The notes below the pieces were generated by a model. It saw nothing but the letters and a program-made list of their open reading frames with translations, had not been told where the DNA came from and did no database searches. Shown here piece after piece: positions 46,845-59,553 of a DNA stretch of 64,000 nucleotides. Numbering within the stretch: position 1 is the stretch's first letter; each line of letters starts with the position of its first letter. Position numbers and translations under genes: made by a program. Source of the DNA: Sipunculus nudus (lineage: Eukaryota > Annelida > Sipuncula > Golfingiida > Sipunculidae); assembly GCA_026874595.1 (NCBI GenBank), contig CM049309.1, positions 48,406,079 through 48,470,078 on the forward strand. Reading direction: 5' to 3'.

Positions 46845-47790
46845 CTTAACTGACACGCTCTGCTTTTGAATTGAAGCACCCTCCATGTTAAAACATCCCT
46901 GATTCTCAGAACTCGGGTCATAAAATCATGTTCCATGAAATAAATTGTAAGTATGCCAGAGAGCGTTTTCATTGGACCAGGCATATTCGTTACTAGATGC
47001 CAGTATAACCGTCATGCTCTGCTTATATGAACATATTATACATGTATTACTCCCATTCATTACATGTATTATGTGTTATTGGTGCATGATGCAATATGTA
47101 ATATTTTATGAAACCCGCCTCTTCTGAACGGCGCATAAAACGATCAACTCAATTCGTGTCTCTGCCTGTTCCGACGCCAGTGATTTAGAAAACAATTCTT
47201 ATCACATCCGATATCTCCAAAAGTGTTATTTATATCTGTACCTCTAAAAAGATGGGATGTAAAGGTTATCGGTCTAAGATGGGATGTAAAGGTTATCGGT
47301 CTCTCGAACTGATTAGGTTTTTATCGGTATTTGCTGAATTTTTTATTTTACGAATTACTTATTCTTAAAATGTAACATGCGATGTAATTATGAAAAGCGT
47401 TAACCATATCCACGTCTAATTATGATGGCTGGCGTATATTATGGGTCTCTTTGTCTGATCAAGATGATTTTGTAGTACTTGCAGCTCTGCCCCGTGATGC
47501 GTGTACGATATGATATTCTATTAATAGCTGACACTGAAATTCATACCATGAATACGGCGTATCAGTGCGGTTTCTTTGTATGCTTCAGTTCTATGGGCTG
47601 CAGATTCACATGAAGCAAAAATTATGAAAAAAATATAAATATTTAGAATTATACATTACATATGTTTTTGGTGTGACATTTATTATTATCAGGGGATTTA
47701 TATAATATAATATTTATGACATAATTTAAAACTAACTGTAAAAAACAAACAATGAATTATTTATAATACAAATCACACCATTGTTTACAA
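46845..47790. repeat. Duplicated downstream block, copy 2
   Basis: Counterpart of 15280-16110. Includes an internal tandem duplication (AAGATGGGATGTAAAGGTTA twice, 47250-47300) that is missing from copy 1. Confidence 0.6.
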
Positions 47791-48189
47791 ATGTAAATCA
47801 CAGTTACCTTCATGCTTAAGAATATATTGATGGCTAATATAACCGGCCGGGCTGAACGATGCAATACGTGTGCATGATAGATATTCACACGCTATAGCGA
47901 TGTATCATGTCTGTATAACATTCATTCTGTATCACTGGAAGATAAAACCCGAATTCCTGGAATATGTTTTTTTTGTTCATCAGGTTTAATCTTGCGAAAA
48001 AACTCGACCATAACTCAGGTAGATAAAACATAAAAAGAAGATCGCCATTCAAAGGAGAATAAATATATATATATATTGCATATATATAGTATTTAGAAGG
48101 GCTTTTTAAATATTAATGATTACCTCAACCACGGTGTCAACAGCTATTTAAAACAATATGTGTATTTTTCTAATGAAGGTTAATCATTT

Positions 48190-48360
48190 ACAAATGAAGG
48201 TTATGTAAATTCCGTCAACATCCCGAGTGGATCTTCAGTCGCTACAACAGAAGCAACTCGCACAACCATGGCAGCAAGCGACGAAATTACAAAGATGTCA
48301 CATTGACCCAAGCGCCCCCTATCGGACGAAGAGCAAACAGCGACAACTGCTAACCGCTGC
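48190..48360 (+). pseudogene. Orphan cytoplasmic-tail exon of a fourth receptor unit
   Basis: The reading ACAAATGAAGGTTATGTAAATTC gives TNEGYVNS, and later TMAASDE and LTQAPP follow in the order seen in gene A exon 7 (TNEVYVNS, TMATSDE, LTQIPP). One base is missing in the segment matching GATGAAAACTACGAA, which shifts the frame between SDE and the YKD that would follow. The splice acceptor is damaged. No exons 1-6 were found within the 1.8 kb upstream. It is closer to A than to B or C, so it is a relic of an A-like duplicate. Confidence 0.65.
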
Positions 48361-48641
48361 ACACTCCATCAACGCACACTGCACAATATCGGACTCACAA
48401 GAATTGAGATTTAAGCCCCGCACTTGTTTGAAATGTAACCAATTTTGATCTTAAAGTGTGACAAGCAGTCCCGGCCATCCCCACAATTCCAAACTGAAAG
48501 AGGTTCGTTTTAAGTGGAAAACATACATCAGAATATATAAAATCCTGTCGCCATACATTTTAATTAAAAGGGGTCTTTTAAAAGTTTGCTATGATTTACA
48601 TGTTGTTACCACGTATAAAGTATCAAAGTGTATTGTGAAAC

Positions 48642-48885
48642 CGGCTCCTATGGCTCAGAGTTAGCGTACAGAACCCTAAGTCGGGAGGCCATTAGTTCAA
48701 ATGTCAGCCGAGGCGATGAGATTTTAAAGGTCGGCCTCCACCCAGCTAGGGTAAGCGCTCTGCAGGCTTAATGGAAATATTCACATACGAGTGCGTCTTT
48801 GGGAGTGCCACGGTGTTATTTCTCAGTTGTGGGTGATTACATAACCAGGACCCGCAGGTGCGGTAGACACCAGGATACAAAAATA
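48642..48885 (+). repeat. tRNA-derived SINE-like element
   Basis: Box A-like TGGCTCAGAGTTAGCG (48651-48666) and box B-like TTAGTTCAAATGTC (48692-48705) are followed by an unrelated body (CACCCAGCTAGGGTAAGC, ACCAGGACCCGCAGGTG) and an A-rich end (ATACAAAAATAATATG). It differs in sequence from the intron 6 SINE. Confidence 0.5.
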
Positions 48886-50477
48886 ATATGATATGAAGCG
48901 AGTGCTACGCCCGGTGATGTAGTTCCAACCGCAATAGATTTCTGCAGCTGTATATACTACGAATTAGATAAAAGAGCATGAAAAATGGAGGTCGTTACCT
49001 CTACAAATAAAAATCTTAAGGAAAAGGGTATGTGAATCGAAAGTTGAAAATGCATTTTTCATATACACACAGTGCTTCCTAAGTGATCCGTTTACTTCAG
49101 CATTAGTTATGTTCCGGATCCGCATTTGTAAGGAGTTATAAAAAAACTTTCATGAACGAAGAGAGGCGTTAGAATTGAGTTTTGCGCCCACATTTAGAAA
49201 AACAGCATTCAGGATCTAATTCCGTAACCGAAAACGACATGAAAATATGAGAGACTATGCATATGCTTTAACGCACCTAGCAACACAGGCCTACAGTATT
49301 GCTAGTTACGATGTCTTCAAGAACAAGTAACAGAGCAGTTCATACTAGGTCAGACCAGAGGCTGCGATATCTACTGCCGCAATAGCCAACAGAAATAGCA
49401 AGGATAAACACAAAAGGTAAAAGATTGCAACAGAATTTCTGTTCATATAATGACTTTTCGTAAGGTATGTTGTTTGATATACTAAAAGTCTGCCCTAATT
49501 CGACCGATGGGAAATATGAATATGTCACTTTTTTCATGAAGAAGCAATTTTTTTTTTTAATATTTTTTTTTAAATAAATAGCATTGCATATCCTCATTTC
49601 AATCAGACCTGACCTAGCTAGAATGCATTTGAAATGTTGCGCCTCCTTAAAAGCGACAAAAGGTACATTTATGTTTGCACTCAAAAGATGGTATATTGAA
49701 AGGTATTCACCTAGCATTAACGAAGGCACGCTTTGTCATGCTTTGATTTAAGCAAATAAAGAATATCCCGAATAAACAAATTGAACAGAACATATACCTA
49801 AGGGTGCTTTATACATGCATAATGGACATCGAATAATATAACGTCAACAGAACAGAAATGACAGCTGTCTGGGCATTCTATAACATTTATATTGAAATGC
49901 TTTTGTTCATAGAAATCCTTCATATAAGCTCGATATTCTGTTATTGGTATTTGTTATTGTGGATGCAGAACACAAGAATGAAAGGCTGGCGCCTGGGCCG
50001 CGTGAGTAAATGAATTCCAAACCATATACCATTTTGAACATGGGATAATCAACTGTCCATCTCGTATACATAAACAAAGTTGGAAATGTTATGTCAAGAA
50101 TCAAATGAATCTAATCGTATGTCTGGAGACACATTATGATATACAGATTAATTTTAGAACAGAAACCTGCATGTACGATTTCGGTATTTTTGTAATATAC
50201 ATCAACAAAGGTTAATGTCTCTAAATGGTGGTCTGGGCCATGAAACGTTTATTATTACCTGTGCTGTACATCAGTATTTGCAATACGTCAAATTAAAGAA
50301 GCATTTTAGGTATCAAGTGTGCACATAACAAATTGTTTAGTTACTTTTTTGTCATACAAGCAGAGGCAAAATGTATTATTAATGAAGTCTCTTGCAATGA
50401 TCAAGAGGTTGATGTGTATGATCCCGTAACCATCTTTTATGCTTTTTCTTTTTTTCAGGTGTATAGATTTTGTTAGG
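48886..50477. repeat. Upstream region of lectin locus 1
   Basis: Parts align with the upstream region of lectin locus 2, for example 49685-49740 with 56645-56700, and 49915-50010 with 56858-56945 (TTTGTTATTGTGG, then GCTGG.GCCTG.GCCGCGT). A minus-strand ORF of 129 codons (49340-49729) lies here but shows no domain and no conservation with the paralogous flank. Confidence 0.45.
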
Positions 50478-52630
50478 ATGAAGTTGTTTGTGCTGTGGGC
50501 TTTCTGTCTGTACCAAGGTAAGAATATAGCATTATCGAATCTAACAAATCAGTGTTTTTTAATCATAACTCGTTTGTTATCACCCTTGTATATAGTGGAG
50601 GTACACCAGAGAATCGGATCACATTTTACAATAGTACTCCTGTCTATACAGTATATATTATGACAATGACAGAGATGTGATCTTATGCGTGCGTCTGGGT
50701 CGAAATCGTTTTCAGCCACATAATCTGTGTTACGAATATTACTCGGTATTGAATAAATCGACAATAAAGATGACCGATTACACAACACAAAGCGACGTAG
50801 ATCTGGCTCAGGGGTCAAATTTCTGAACAATATTCCTCAAAGGCAAATTAATTGTTTTTATCAACTGATAATGACCTTATCTGCATAGCGCAAAGTAACG
50901 TATTTTTTATCTGAACTGAAAGGATATATAACACATTGTAGTGAGACTATGTCGGCTTAAAGCATTAACGTCATTTGCATTCATTGTGCACTCTTGTCTA
51001 AATAAAATGTCAATAGGTCGTTCTTATTTCATGTAAAAACCTTATAAAATTATCCATCTGATGATAAATTATATGCATTTATATCTCATGAAACACGTTC
51101 AAAATTGTGAACTAAGGTAAAAATTATTTTTTGTAAAAAAAACGAGTTGTTCCAAGATCATCGTTGCAGTTTGCACAGTTTTTGTAGGCTCATGTGAAAA
51201 TACATGCAAATATCCCCAGACAGTTGTTTGTTTTCTGACCTATCATGTACTTTTCATATTTTAAAATGCAATAACAAATTTTGCTTGCAAAAAAGTTAAC
51301 TTTCCATGTGAAAAAAAGGTCCACAACGTGTTCCCTGGTAATATTTTCGGAAAGAGAAAAAATACACTCTTAAGAAAACATATGTAACTTCGTTGTATGA
51401 AATAAGAAATGTATATGACTTGTTGTTACCGAGAAATATCCATTTAACTCATGCATCCCACTCAAATCCGATTTTCAGAAAAAAGCCAAAAAAAAAAACG
51501 TATCTAGGTGGTCCTGTTACAATATGAACCTTTACACGGGCTTATTTTGAATGACAACCTGTTGTCGTTATAACGTTTACTATGATCAATGGAATATGAT
51601 TTCATGTTATAAATTTTGTTTTCATATCGGTAAGTAAAATGTGATTTTAATGGACAATTTTACATCTGACGGCTGAGCGACAGGTTTGTGGGCGGAGCTG
51701 AGGCACGGTCAGTGAGGCATGCTGAGGTTGCTGGCTATCATGTGCTAAAAGGATTAACGCCCGCCGTGCTGACACCAGTGACCCGGTCAAACCTTCCGCT
51801 CCTCAACTCATCGAAGCAAAAATAATATCGATAATTTACTGTCTGTCTCCATATATACCTGCTAATTATTTAGCATCGTAATTGTTTACTCACTAATTAG
51901 TGTTGTTACGCCAAGGCCAATCAAAAGAGATAAGCCTGCGCAAGTCGCACAGCCCTTACTATGGTTTTCAAAGGCTACACAGCTGTCAGTCAAGTGGAGT
52001 GTGTGGTGGGTCCTCCCCTATCAGTATGGACTACCACTGTTGGTACACAGCCTCCTCGGACGTGTGTTGTATTGTGAAAAAATTATCAAGTATTTTTAAT
52101 CGGAAATTCATTTTAGCACCGGATTCACCTTCTTACAACTAGATTGAAAGGTAAATGACCTAATGGTACCCCATTAAAAAATTATAATATTAGGGTTTAC
52201 AAACGACGTTAATACCTTAATGTATATGTAATGGCCTGTTATAGGGATCAAAGCTTCACATTCCAGCAACACGCTTGTAGAGTTTAAACGTGTGCATCGA
52301 ACAGGAATCACTCGCATGCAATGTGAGGAAATTTGTCAGTGGTCAAACAAGCCTCAGTGCACAAACTCCAGAATATTTCTTCAGAAGACAACTACGAACA
52401 CGGTTGGAATAACGGGTTATGGTTTGGTGGTAGTGATCGTGACGAGGAGGGGGAGTGGCGATGGGCAGCATCTGGTGACGAGATGTTTTATGATAACTGC
52501 CTGCCTGATCAAACAGGAAACTCTGATGAAGAGGACTGTGCTGTTATGTTGTCTCTACCGTCAGTGGCGATGGAATGACATCAAATGTGACTGGAAAATG
52601 AGGGGAGGAATCTGTGAGAGGCTCGGCTAG
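50478..52630 (+). pseudogene. Lectin locus 1: signal peptide, PAN-like exon fragment, C-terminal half of a C-type lectin domain
   Basis: Exon 1 at 50478-50517 encodes a signal peptide (MKLFVLWAFCLYQ) with a GTAAGA donor in phase 1. A PAN/apple-like exon starts at 52245 (GIKASHSSNTLVEF, later CEEICQWSNKPQC) and runs without a donor to about 52370. There it fuses to what looks like intron end plus the CTLD-C exon (acceptor TTTCTTCAG, exon 52385-52630, phase 1). That exon gives WFGGSDRDEEGEWRW, NSDEEDC, WNDIKC and ICERLG then stop. A one-base frameshift falls between CAVML and YRQWRWND (about 52545-52560). The N-terminal half of the lectin domain is missing, apparently deleted together with two introns. 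The calcium/sugar EPN-QPD site reads QTGN, while WND is kept. A secreted lectin relic. Confidence 0.6.
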
Positions 52631-54922
52631 TCCATGTAAGTGAGAGCAGTCCCTGGAACAATGTTAACCTCAAGTCTGGACAGTACTTGGTTGACTGTAA
52701 TAGAATAAAGGCGACAAATAAAATATTTCAAAACTTTTATTAAAAAAAGAAAATTGCTTATCTATGTGATATTATGGTGTGCGTCATTATTTGGGCAGCT
52801 GTTTATTTGTACACTCCGTCAGTTAACTGAACTTCAGAATGAAACTGAATGCATAGACTTTCGGTTGTTCTGTGTGAGGACATTTTGATTCAGATTGGGA
52901 TACACAAATCAGCTCATCTAAGCCCAAAGGAAATGTGGCGGCGACTGCAGGTAAATTCACGTCAATTTGTCACGAACTCTTCTTGGCTGGCAGCGGACAC
53001 TTGGCCCTTTCGTATACGGTCGCCATTTTCTGACGTTGTCGTCATGATGCAAACAGCCGTGGTATGCATGCGTATATCTGACAAAAACCTTCACTTGAAG
53101 ACCGTGCAAGCTGAAATTTACTTAAGTGGGGGGATGGGGTACTTTTAAGACGCAACAATCTTTTAATCTTTTAATGGGTATTTTATGACAAGGCATCCCT
53201 TTTTCCAAACCAGAGGGCCTTTTTCTGTAGGTTTTCTTATTACTTTTTCTGGGCGTCGGCAAAAGGGGAGATTATCTTTGAAGATGATTATATAGAGTTA
53301 TATTCTTTTATCAAATCGCCCTAGCTATACACACTCTGACAGGCAAATGTTTCTTTATTCTGATACCGTGAATCTTGCATTTTTATGTAGGTTAAGTCAA
53401 AATTCAAACATTATCTATTCGCGATTTTTTTTAACTTGACTTCATAAGAAACTGAAACTTTGATTTCAATATAGGAGGTAGTGTTGCGATTAATGATATT
53501 TGTATCGTATGAAATAAATATATGGTCTTTTTATCTGGAATAGACTGAAAACAACGGCATCTTTTGAATGACTTAGCCTGTTTATCTCTTTGAATTAAAA
53601 AAGACTCCTGCGTGATTACAAATGTCGCGTGATAGTAATTAGAACATGACATTGTAACGTAATTTTTGCATTTCAACATAAAACTGACAGAATATGACTC
53701 GGTATCCCTCTGAACTTCTTAGAATACAAAGTGTAAATGAAATAGGTCTTTGAGTTTTTCATGCATCATGAGATGAAGTTAACACTTATTTGTTCGTCAC
53801 TGCTTGTGTACATTTTACATACAGGAGTTGATACCCCCTTGAACATTTGCGTGTCCTTTAAGTTTAAACATCTACCGCTCCAAAGCCTCAACAACTGTGA
53901 ACCAGAAAAGGCGATTATTGCAAGGGCCCTTTAATCGCTATAACATTCAATGTGAACAAAACACAAGTAGGCGAATACAAAGTTTCAATATGGGAAAAGA
54001 ATCTGAAGGTGACAAAACATTCTCTGCGAAGATACTCCGAATGGGTGCAGGGCAGCTTATAAGTGAGCTCTATGTGTCAAACAAGCATTTTATACTGGTT
54101 AAGTGTTCAATAAAATGAAAGGTTGTTATTTAAGTTGATAAAAAGCTCTTTAAGCCAACATTATACCAGGAGTCAACTTTTAAATACTGTTATATATATG
54201 CTGTACAAAGTGACAAAATGTGAATATTTTTTTACCTTCATAAGGTTGGCATATTACAATGAGTTCATCGAGAGTTTACAAAAACGCTCCTTTGTCATCT
54301 TTGCTAACAACAAACAAATACTTTCTCTCAATGACTAAACAAGCCCCATAATACACAAACATTAAAGGCTCATACATACACGTCATATGTTGACTCATCC
54401 ACCTGATATATCTATTTAAGAATCCTAGGTAAAAATATCTGATAATGACAAGGATAAATATATTTCCCGGCCAAGGCGTGAAAGGCGTCCCCCTGCTTAC
54501 TTAAGGTCCGGCGACTATGCGGTAGGACACACGAACCGGTAAATCGCGTTTTACTACATAATATGTCAGGCCGGTTTGCTCGCTTGTTAAGTTGAGTTAT
54601 GTCACTGCGAGTGAAAATAATCCATTGTTCATTAATAGATCTCTCAACGTCTATGCTTAGAATGTCAAGGTCTACATTTTCATAGGGGGGGGGGGGGGTG
54701 TAAGGGAGTCTGTAAACATATCTGCTTTAGATCATAGGCCAGTAAAATTTCAGTACATGCAGTTTATAGTCCGTTGTTTACTTCCGTTTTCTAATCATGC
54801 ATCGTGATAACTCTTCATTTAATTGGTACATAATGTTCCTGGTTTTTTAAAACTGTGACCTCTTTTTATTGGATATTTTTGTTTAAGTTGTAAAACCGCT
54901 TCCTATAGTTGAGTATAAAAGC
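52631..54922. other. Intergenic stretch between the lectin loci
   Basis: No supported gene. A 99-codon ORF (52849-53148) lacks any domain signature. AATAAA at about 52705 may have ended the lectin locus 1 transcript. A 14-G run lies at 54685-54698. Confidence 0.4.
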
Positions 54923-55058
54923 GTTCTGTTATGAAGACAAATTGTTCAGGGGAAAAATTCTGGGCCGATCCCGGATTCGAACCCATAACGGTGGCGCACA
55001 AGTCCGGCGTACCAACCGCTTCGCTTGAAAAGCAAGCTTTTATGTCACCCCGTAACAC
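54923..55058 (-). repeat. tRNA-derived SINE-like unit, first copy of a pair
   Basis: On the minus strand it has a box B (GGGTTCGAATCC, 54973-54984) preceded by GGTTGGTACGCCGGACTTGT, a box A-type stretch. The unit opens on the plus strand with GTTCTGTTATGAAGACAAAT and ends TATGTCACCCCGTAACAC. It matches 55174-55333 closely but lacks about 25 internal bases. Confidence 0.6.
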
Positions 55059-55173
55059 ACCCCCTCTTAAGAGCGTTCTGCTATCAGAACAAGACTAATT
55101 ATCCCAGGAGTCACACTTTGGTGAGCTTATTCCCTGGGCCACAAAGTTTACCGTCACGTTGGACATGTCCCAA

Positions 55174-55333
55174 TTTTGTTACGAAGACAAATTATTCAGG
55201 GGAAAATTCTGGGCCGATCCGGTATTCGAACCCATGTCGGTGGCGCACAAGTCCGGCGTACCAACCGCCTCCCTAGAAAAGCAGGCTTCACTAGCGAGAC
55301 AGTTCGGTCAGCTTTTATGTCACCCCGTAACAG
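55174..55333 (-). repeat. tRNA-derived SINE-like unit, second copy of a pair
   Basis: Same orientation as 54923-55058, with box B GGGTTCGAATACC (55221-55233 on the plus strand as GGTATTCGAACCC) and the same opening and closing words. The copies are separated by 115 bases that share no obvious similarity. Reading frames through both units (for example 55025-55276) are by-products. Confidence 0.6.
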
Positions 55334-57263
55334 TTCCAATGTCAGTTGACGCCACTCTGGCATTCGAAATTTGAGGATAGCACGTCCCTTAATTGTGCTT
55401 TTGTCACTTCTTGCAGGTTAGCGTGTTTATAATTTATACTTTTGTTCACCAAGTAAATATAGTATAATAAATAGTTATTCTCTGTGAACTGATTATAATT
55501 TCTAGGAACATGAGGTACATTCTATATGCCCAGTTCAGCCGTGGCGCCAGCTTATAAGTAATAATAAAGCCACGTTATTGGTAAAATTTAATTTTCCCTG
55601 TATACCCTTAACTCTCTCAGAGTATAAATAAAGTCAGCGCTTTTACAAATTAAATAAATATCAGCGCTTTTACTATTTCACTTTAGTTTTATCACTATTA
55701 CAGGATACTTCTACATTTCACTACATTTCAAATCAGGCTTTATTCTAATTAATATCTCTGACAAATATTGTTTTCTATCTTTTAACTTTTTAATTTATCA
55801 CCTTGTGATGAAAGTTTTTAAAACATATATTATAGCAATGTTAAGTCAAGTCTAAGTTCATTTGCAGCGTGAATGTCTTTGAGAGTTATGTATTATATTT
55901 ATGAAGTTGTAGTATACTTTTGTTGATGTAGGCATGAGATAACATTAATATTTATGCTTCTTTATATGCTTTTTTCTCATATTGAGGTTGATGCACCTGC
56001 TTCTTGCCGAAAAGTAAATAACTCCAGGGGCGATTTAACCATAATAGCATTAACTGTATACAAGAGAGCAGTAGACTGATAATCAGCTCAGTAAGAAGCT
56101 AATCACAAAGTTGATAAACGAGGCCTGTGTTTGCTTCTGTACAAAAGTTTCCAAAAGTGTGATATTCCATTTCAGTGTTCCATTTCATGAAGGGGTATTT
56201 GGAAAATTAACTGAAAGCTTTTTAAGTAAAAAATGTACCATAAGGGAGATAAAAGTATCAGGAACAGCGGCTCTATAAAATGACAACAGGAGAGTGCTTG
56301 TTAACGTTTATCAGATCTGATTTGTATATTACAACAATTTCATTCAGCGTTAACAAAAGAAAGGAGGTACATTTTTCTACTTTCACCAAACGAACATTAT
56401 CGCATTCATATCAATCTGAACAATAGACAAACTTTTAAGGCTAATGGATACAGGTATAATGAATACAATAAACTAACATATCCTTACAGCCATCTCAACA
56501 TTCTAAAATAATATAAAAATTTAACTTGAAACATAATCACTCAAGCAAATTAAAAACTTTGACTAAGATCTCTTCATATCCGCCTTATACAAATATGGAG
56601 AGAAATGCCTTTATCAAGGCGACAGGAAGCACATTACCGTTTGCTATCAAAAGACTGGCATGTTGAAATGAGTGCATCCCGCATTAACGAAATAAGCTTT
56701 CATGTGTTTCCCTTAAGATAAAGTACTATCCTCACTAAGGAAACCGGAGAGAACCCATTTACACATGCAGACTGAATACAAACTAATAAAATATCTTTAG
56801 CAGGAGACAAAGGAACATTCTGAAAACATCGTTTATATTGATTCCGTACATTGAATTCCTTCATATATGCTGGATATACTGGCAGTTGCATTTGTTATTG
56901 TGGTTACTAAATTGAGCTGTGAAGAGCTGGTGCCTGTGCCGCGTCAATGTAAGATTTTCAAATCACTGACATTTAGAAGACGTGTATATCCGACCATACA
57001 TTACATTTGTAGTACAATGTATGAGGAATTTTTTATAGAGTAAGATGAACCAAAGTCTATTTATATATGTACAAAAAATGAGCATCTTGTGTCTGCATAA
57101 ATAACGTTTAAGGTCTCTCAAAGATGGTTAATGATTTGTTTTGAAACTTTAATCAATACGTGTTTTGTTGATATTTTTTAAATAGGTCAAAATAAAGAAG
57201 CATATATTTCTTTTTTTATATTTTTGATGCCGTAACAGGATTATTCATATATGGCTTATTCAT
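55334..57263. other. Upstream region of lectin locus 2
   Basis: No gene. It contains a segment paralogous to 49600-50010 (56560-56950). Otherwise AT-rich unique DNA. Confidence 0.4.
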
Positions 57264-57264
57264 A

Positions 57265-57312
<48 letters not shown>

Positions 57313-57327
57313 GTAGATATATATACA

Positions 57328-57384
<57 letters not shown>
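57264..57384. repeat. Two (TA)n tracts separated by about 20 bases
   Basis: 57264-57309 and 57330-57384, ending 22 bases before the signal-peptide start codon of lectin locus 2. Confidence 0.9.
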
Positions 57385-57387
<3 letters not shown>

Positions 57388-57406
57388 GGCTTTTAGATTT
57401 GTTAAC

Positions 57407-58396
57407 ATGAAGTTCATTATGCTTTGTGCAATCGTTCTATACCAAGGTAAGCAAGTAGGATTAATGGACAAAGTCAAAAGAGTTTTATCAATTTGATCAT
57501 AGATCGTTAGATTTAATCCTTTTTGTACATTCTATTCCTGACACCGAGAATCATTCTAGATATAAAAATCTGATATCACTTTACACTTGTAATGCAAACC
57601 TACTGTCTATACATCAAAGCCCGATTAATGTCATGTCATCGATGCAGGTATACACTAGGACAATAGCCGGGCTTCCAGATGGACATCCCTTTTAGCCACA
57701 TACAGTGTGTTACGTATTACATGTTATTGGTTAAAAGAACAATAAAGACGACGCAGTTAATACCTAGCAATAAAGTCCTTGCAACCCGACTTATAATACA
57801 CTTTTAACTCTTACAATATTTGTTTTTGAGCTTTGAGAATATGTAAAACATTGACAAAGGAAGCGAGTATATGTCAGGTTAATGTAAAGTGTAATGGTAT
57901 GCTACAGGGACCAATGCTTCACATTCCAACAGCAACCTTGTGGAGTTTAAACCAGTGCATCGGACAGGATTCACCCTCATGCAATGCAAGGAAATTTGTC
58001 AGCGGTCAAATAAACCTCAATGCACTGGTGTCAAAATGGAAGAAAATATATGCGTCCTGCTAACATCCGCCCGAAACAGGGAATTTAACACTCCATCTAC
58101 ATGTAGCAATAAAAAACGCGCTAAGTTAGAGGAACGAATAACGTATCTTCCATATATAAATAATTCAAAATGATAATACAAGTATTCAATTGAGTAAGAA
58201 TGGTAAAATTTGCAACGAACCTGTAAGAGGTCCTTAGAATATGCAAGAGGCCCCTAGTTTATGAAAATTAAGAAAAGGATCGACGTTCCCACTTTATCAC
58301 GTAACTGTATCTAAATCATGACTATCCAGGATTTTCGCGGAGGGATATATATATATATTTATATATATATATATATAAATATATATACATATATAA

Positions 58397-58456
<60 letters not shown>

Positions 58457-58679
58457 GATTTCTTAGTGCTTTCTAATTCTTATATATCAAACAGGTGTCT
58501 GTCCCCCGGGGTTTAGGAAGCCGTATGGGAATCCGCGACGGATGCCAGTGTCCTGCTACCGATTTGCGATAGCAAAACTGACTTGGAATGAATCTAGAGA
58601 AACATGCCAATGGACCTCGTCACCATTGACAACAAGGAGGAAAACAATCATCTTAGGGAAATCCTTAACCAGCTACCAG
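57407..58679 (+). pseudogene. Lectin locus 2: signal peptide, PAN-like exon, N-terminal half of a C-type lectin domain
   Basis: Exon 1 at 57407-57446 encodes MKFIMLCAIVLYQ. Exon 2 at 57908-58102 (phase 1 to 1, donor GTAGCA) encodes a PAN/apple-like domain with CKEICQRSNKPQC and NICVLL. Exon 3 at 58495-58679 starts the C-type lectin domain (VCPPGFRKP, then CYRFAIAKLTWNESRETC). It is one base short: after about 58608 the expected DLVTIDNKEEN continues in the next frame up to the GTATGT donor. The C-terminal lectin exon is not present before the LINE at 59272. Its phase-1 end matches exactly the phase-1 start of the CTLD-C exon in locus 1. Frameshift plus missing exon make this a probable pseudogene, unless the last exon lies beyond the window. 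Confidence 0.62.
58345..58452. repeat. (TA)n-rich tract before the lectin exon
   Basis: Interrupted TATATATA with AAATATATACAT insertions, ending about 40 bases before the exon 3 acceptor of lectin locus 2. Confidence 0.9.
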
Positions 58680-59271
58680 GTATGTCAGAGCAAAAGACAC
58701 TCTTTAAATAAAGGAACCAGTTGCAAAATTCATATATGGATCACCCTAATTAAGCAGGTGTTCGATAAATAGCAAATTAATCTTAATTTCTCAAGAGAAT
58801 TTATATTATGTGTTTTTTTTAGAAAAGATGAATGCTTAGGTTTCTGAGGACAAGTTCCGTACAGTCATGCTTATGTTAACCCAGAAATGCGGAGAAAAAT
58901 TCACACATTGGTAAATTCTATTTAAACACGAGATTTCGGGATTTATTTTGACCCTCCGTCCTTCCGTCCGTCCATCAGAGATTTTTGTTAACAGGATAAC
59001 TTAAAAAAACCCAGAAAAATAAAACATACAGCCACCATACTAGCACCATTGATGCAACTTATGAAGTACTAGGTCAAGTTCGAATATGGATGACATTGAC
59101 GCACTATTCAATGTCACAGTGGCAAAAATGCTAAAATGATGTTAACCCAATTACTTGAAAAGAATATGAGGCAAAGGCACAAAATTGTAGCATTGATACC
59201 CCTCATTAAGGGCCAGGTCAAGTTCGATTATGGATTACCTTGATGCATGTTTCAAGATGAAAAAGGCGATA
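58680..59271. other. Stretch between lectin locus 2 and the LINE
   Basis: Contains a fragment of the CCGTCCTTCCGTCCGTCC repeat (58950-59270) with AGGTCAAGTTCGAATATGGA and AGGTCAAGTTCGATTATGGA, related to 38740-39240. No lectin C-terminal exon was found. Confidence 0.45.
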
Positions 59272-59553
59272 ATGTTATTTATTTATTTATTATAATATTG
59301 TGAAGGGTGGCCTGTACCAGAATAAGAATTCTGTTATAAGCAGGGCCCTCTTCCAAGATATACAAGATATTATAAACAATGGAACATGATAATAAAATAC
59401 ATAAAAGTACATGTACATTGCGAAATATGAGACATAATGAGACTGTAAAATCATTACAAAGGAATGATAATATCATAAAATTAATAAAAGGGACGGTACT
59501 AACAGCGGTAAGAGCAACGATTACATCTAAAACAATTTCGTGCTGTGATAAGA

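Noticed and set aside
49340-49729. 129-codon minus-strand ORF
   Set aside because: Low-complexity lysine/asparagine stretch, no domain, and the paralogous flank near 56.6 kb does not keep the frame.
52849-53148. 99-codon ORF downstream of lectin locus 1
   Set aside because: No domain, no splice context, no paralogue at the matching place in lectin locus 2.
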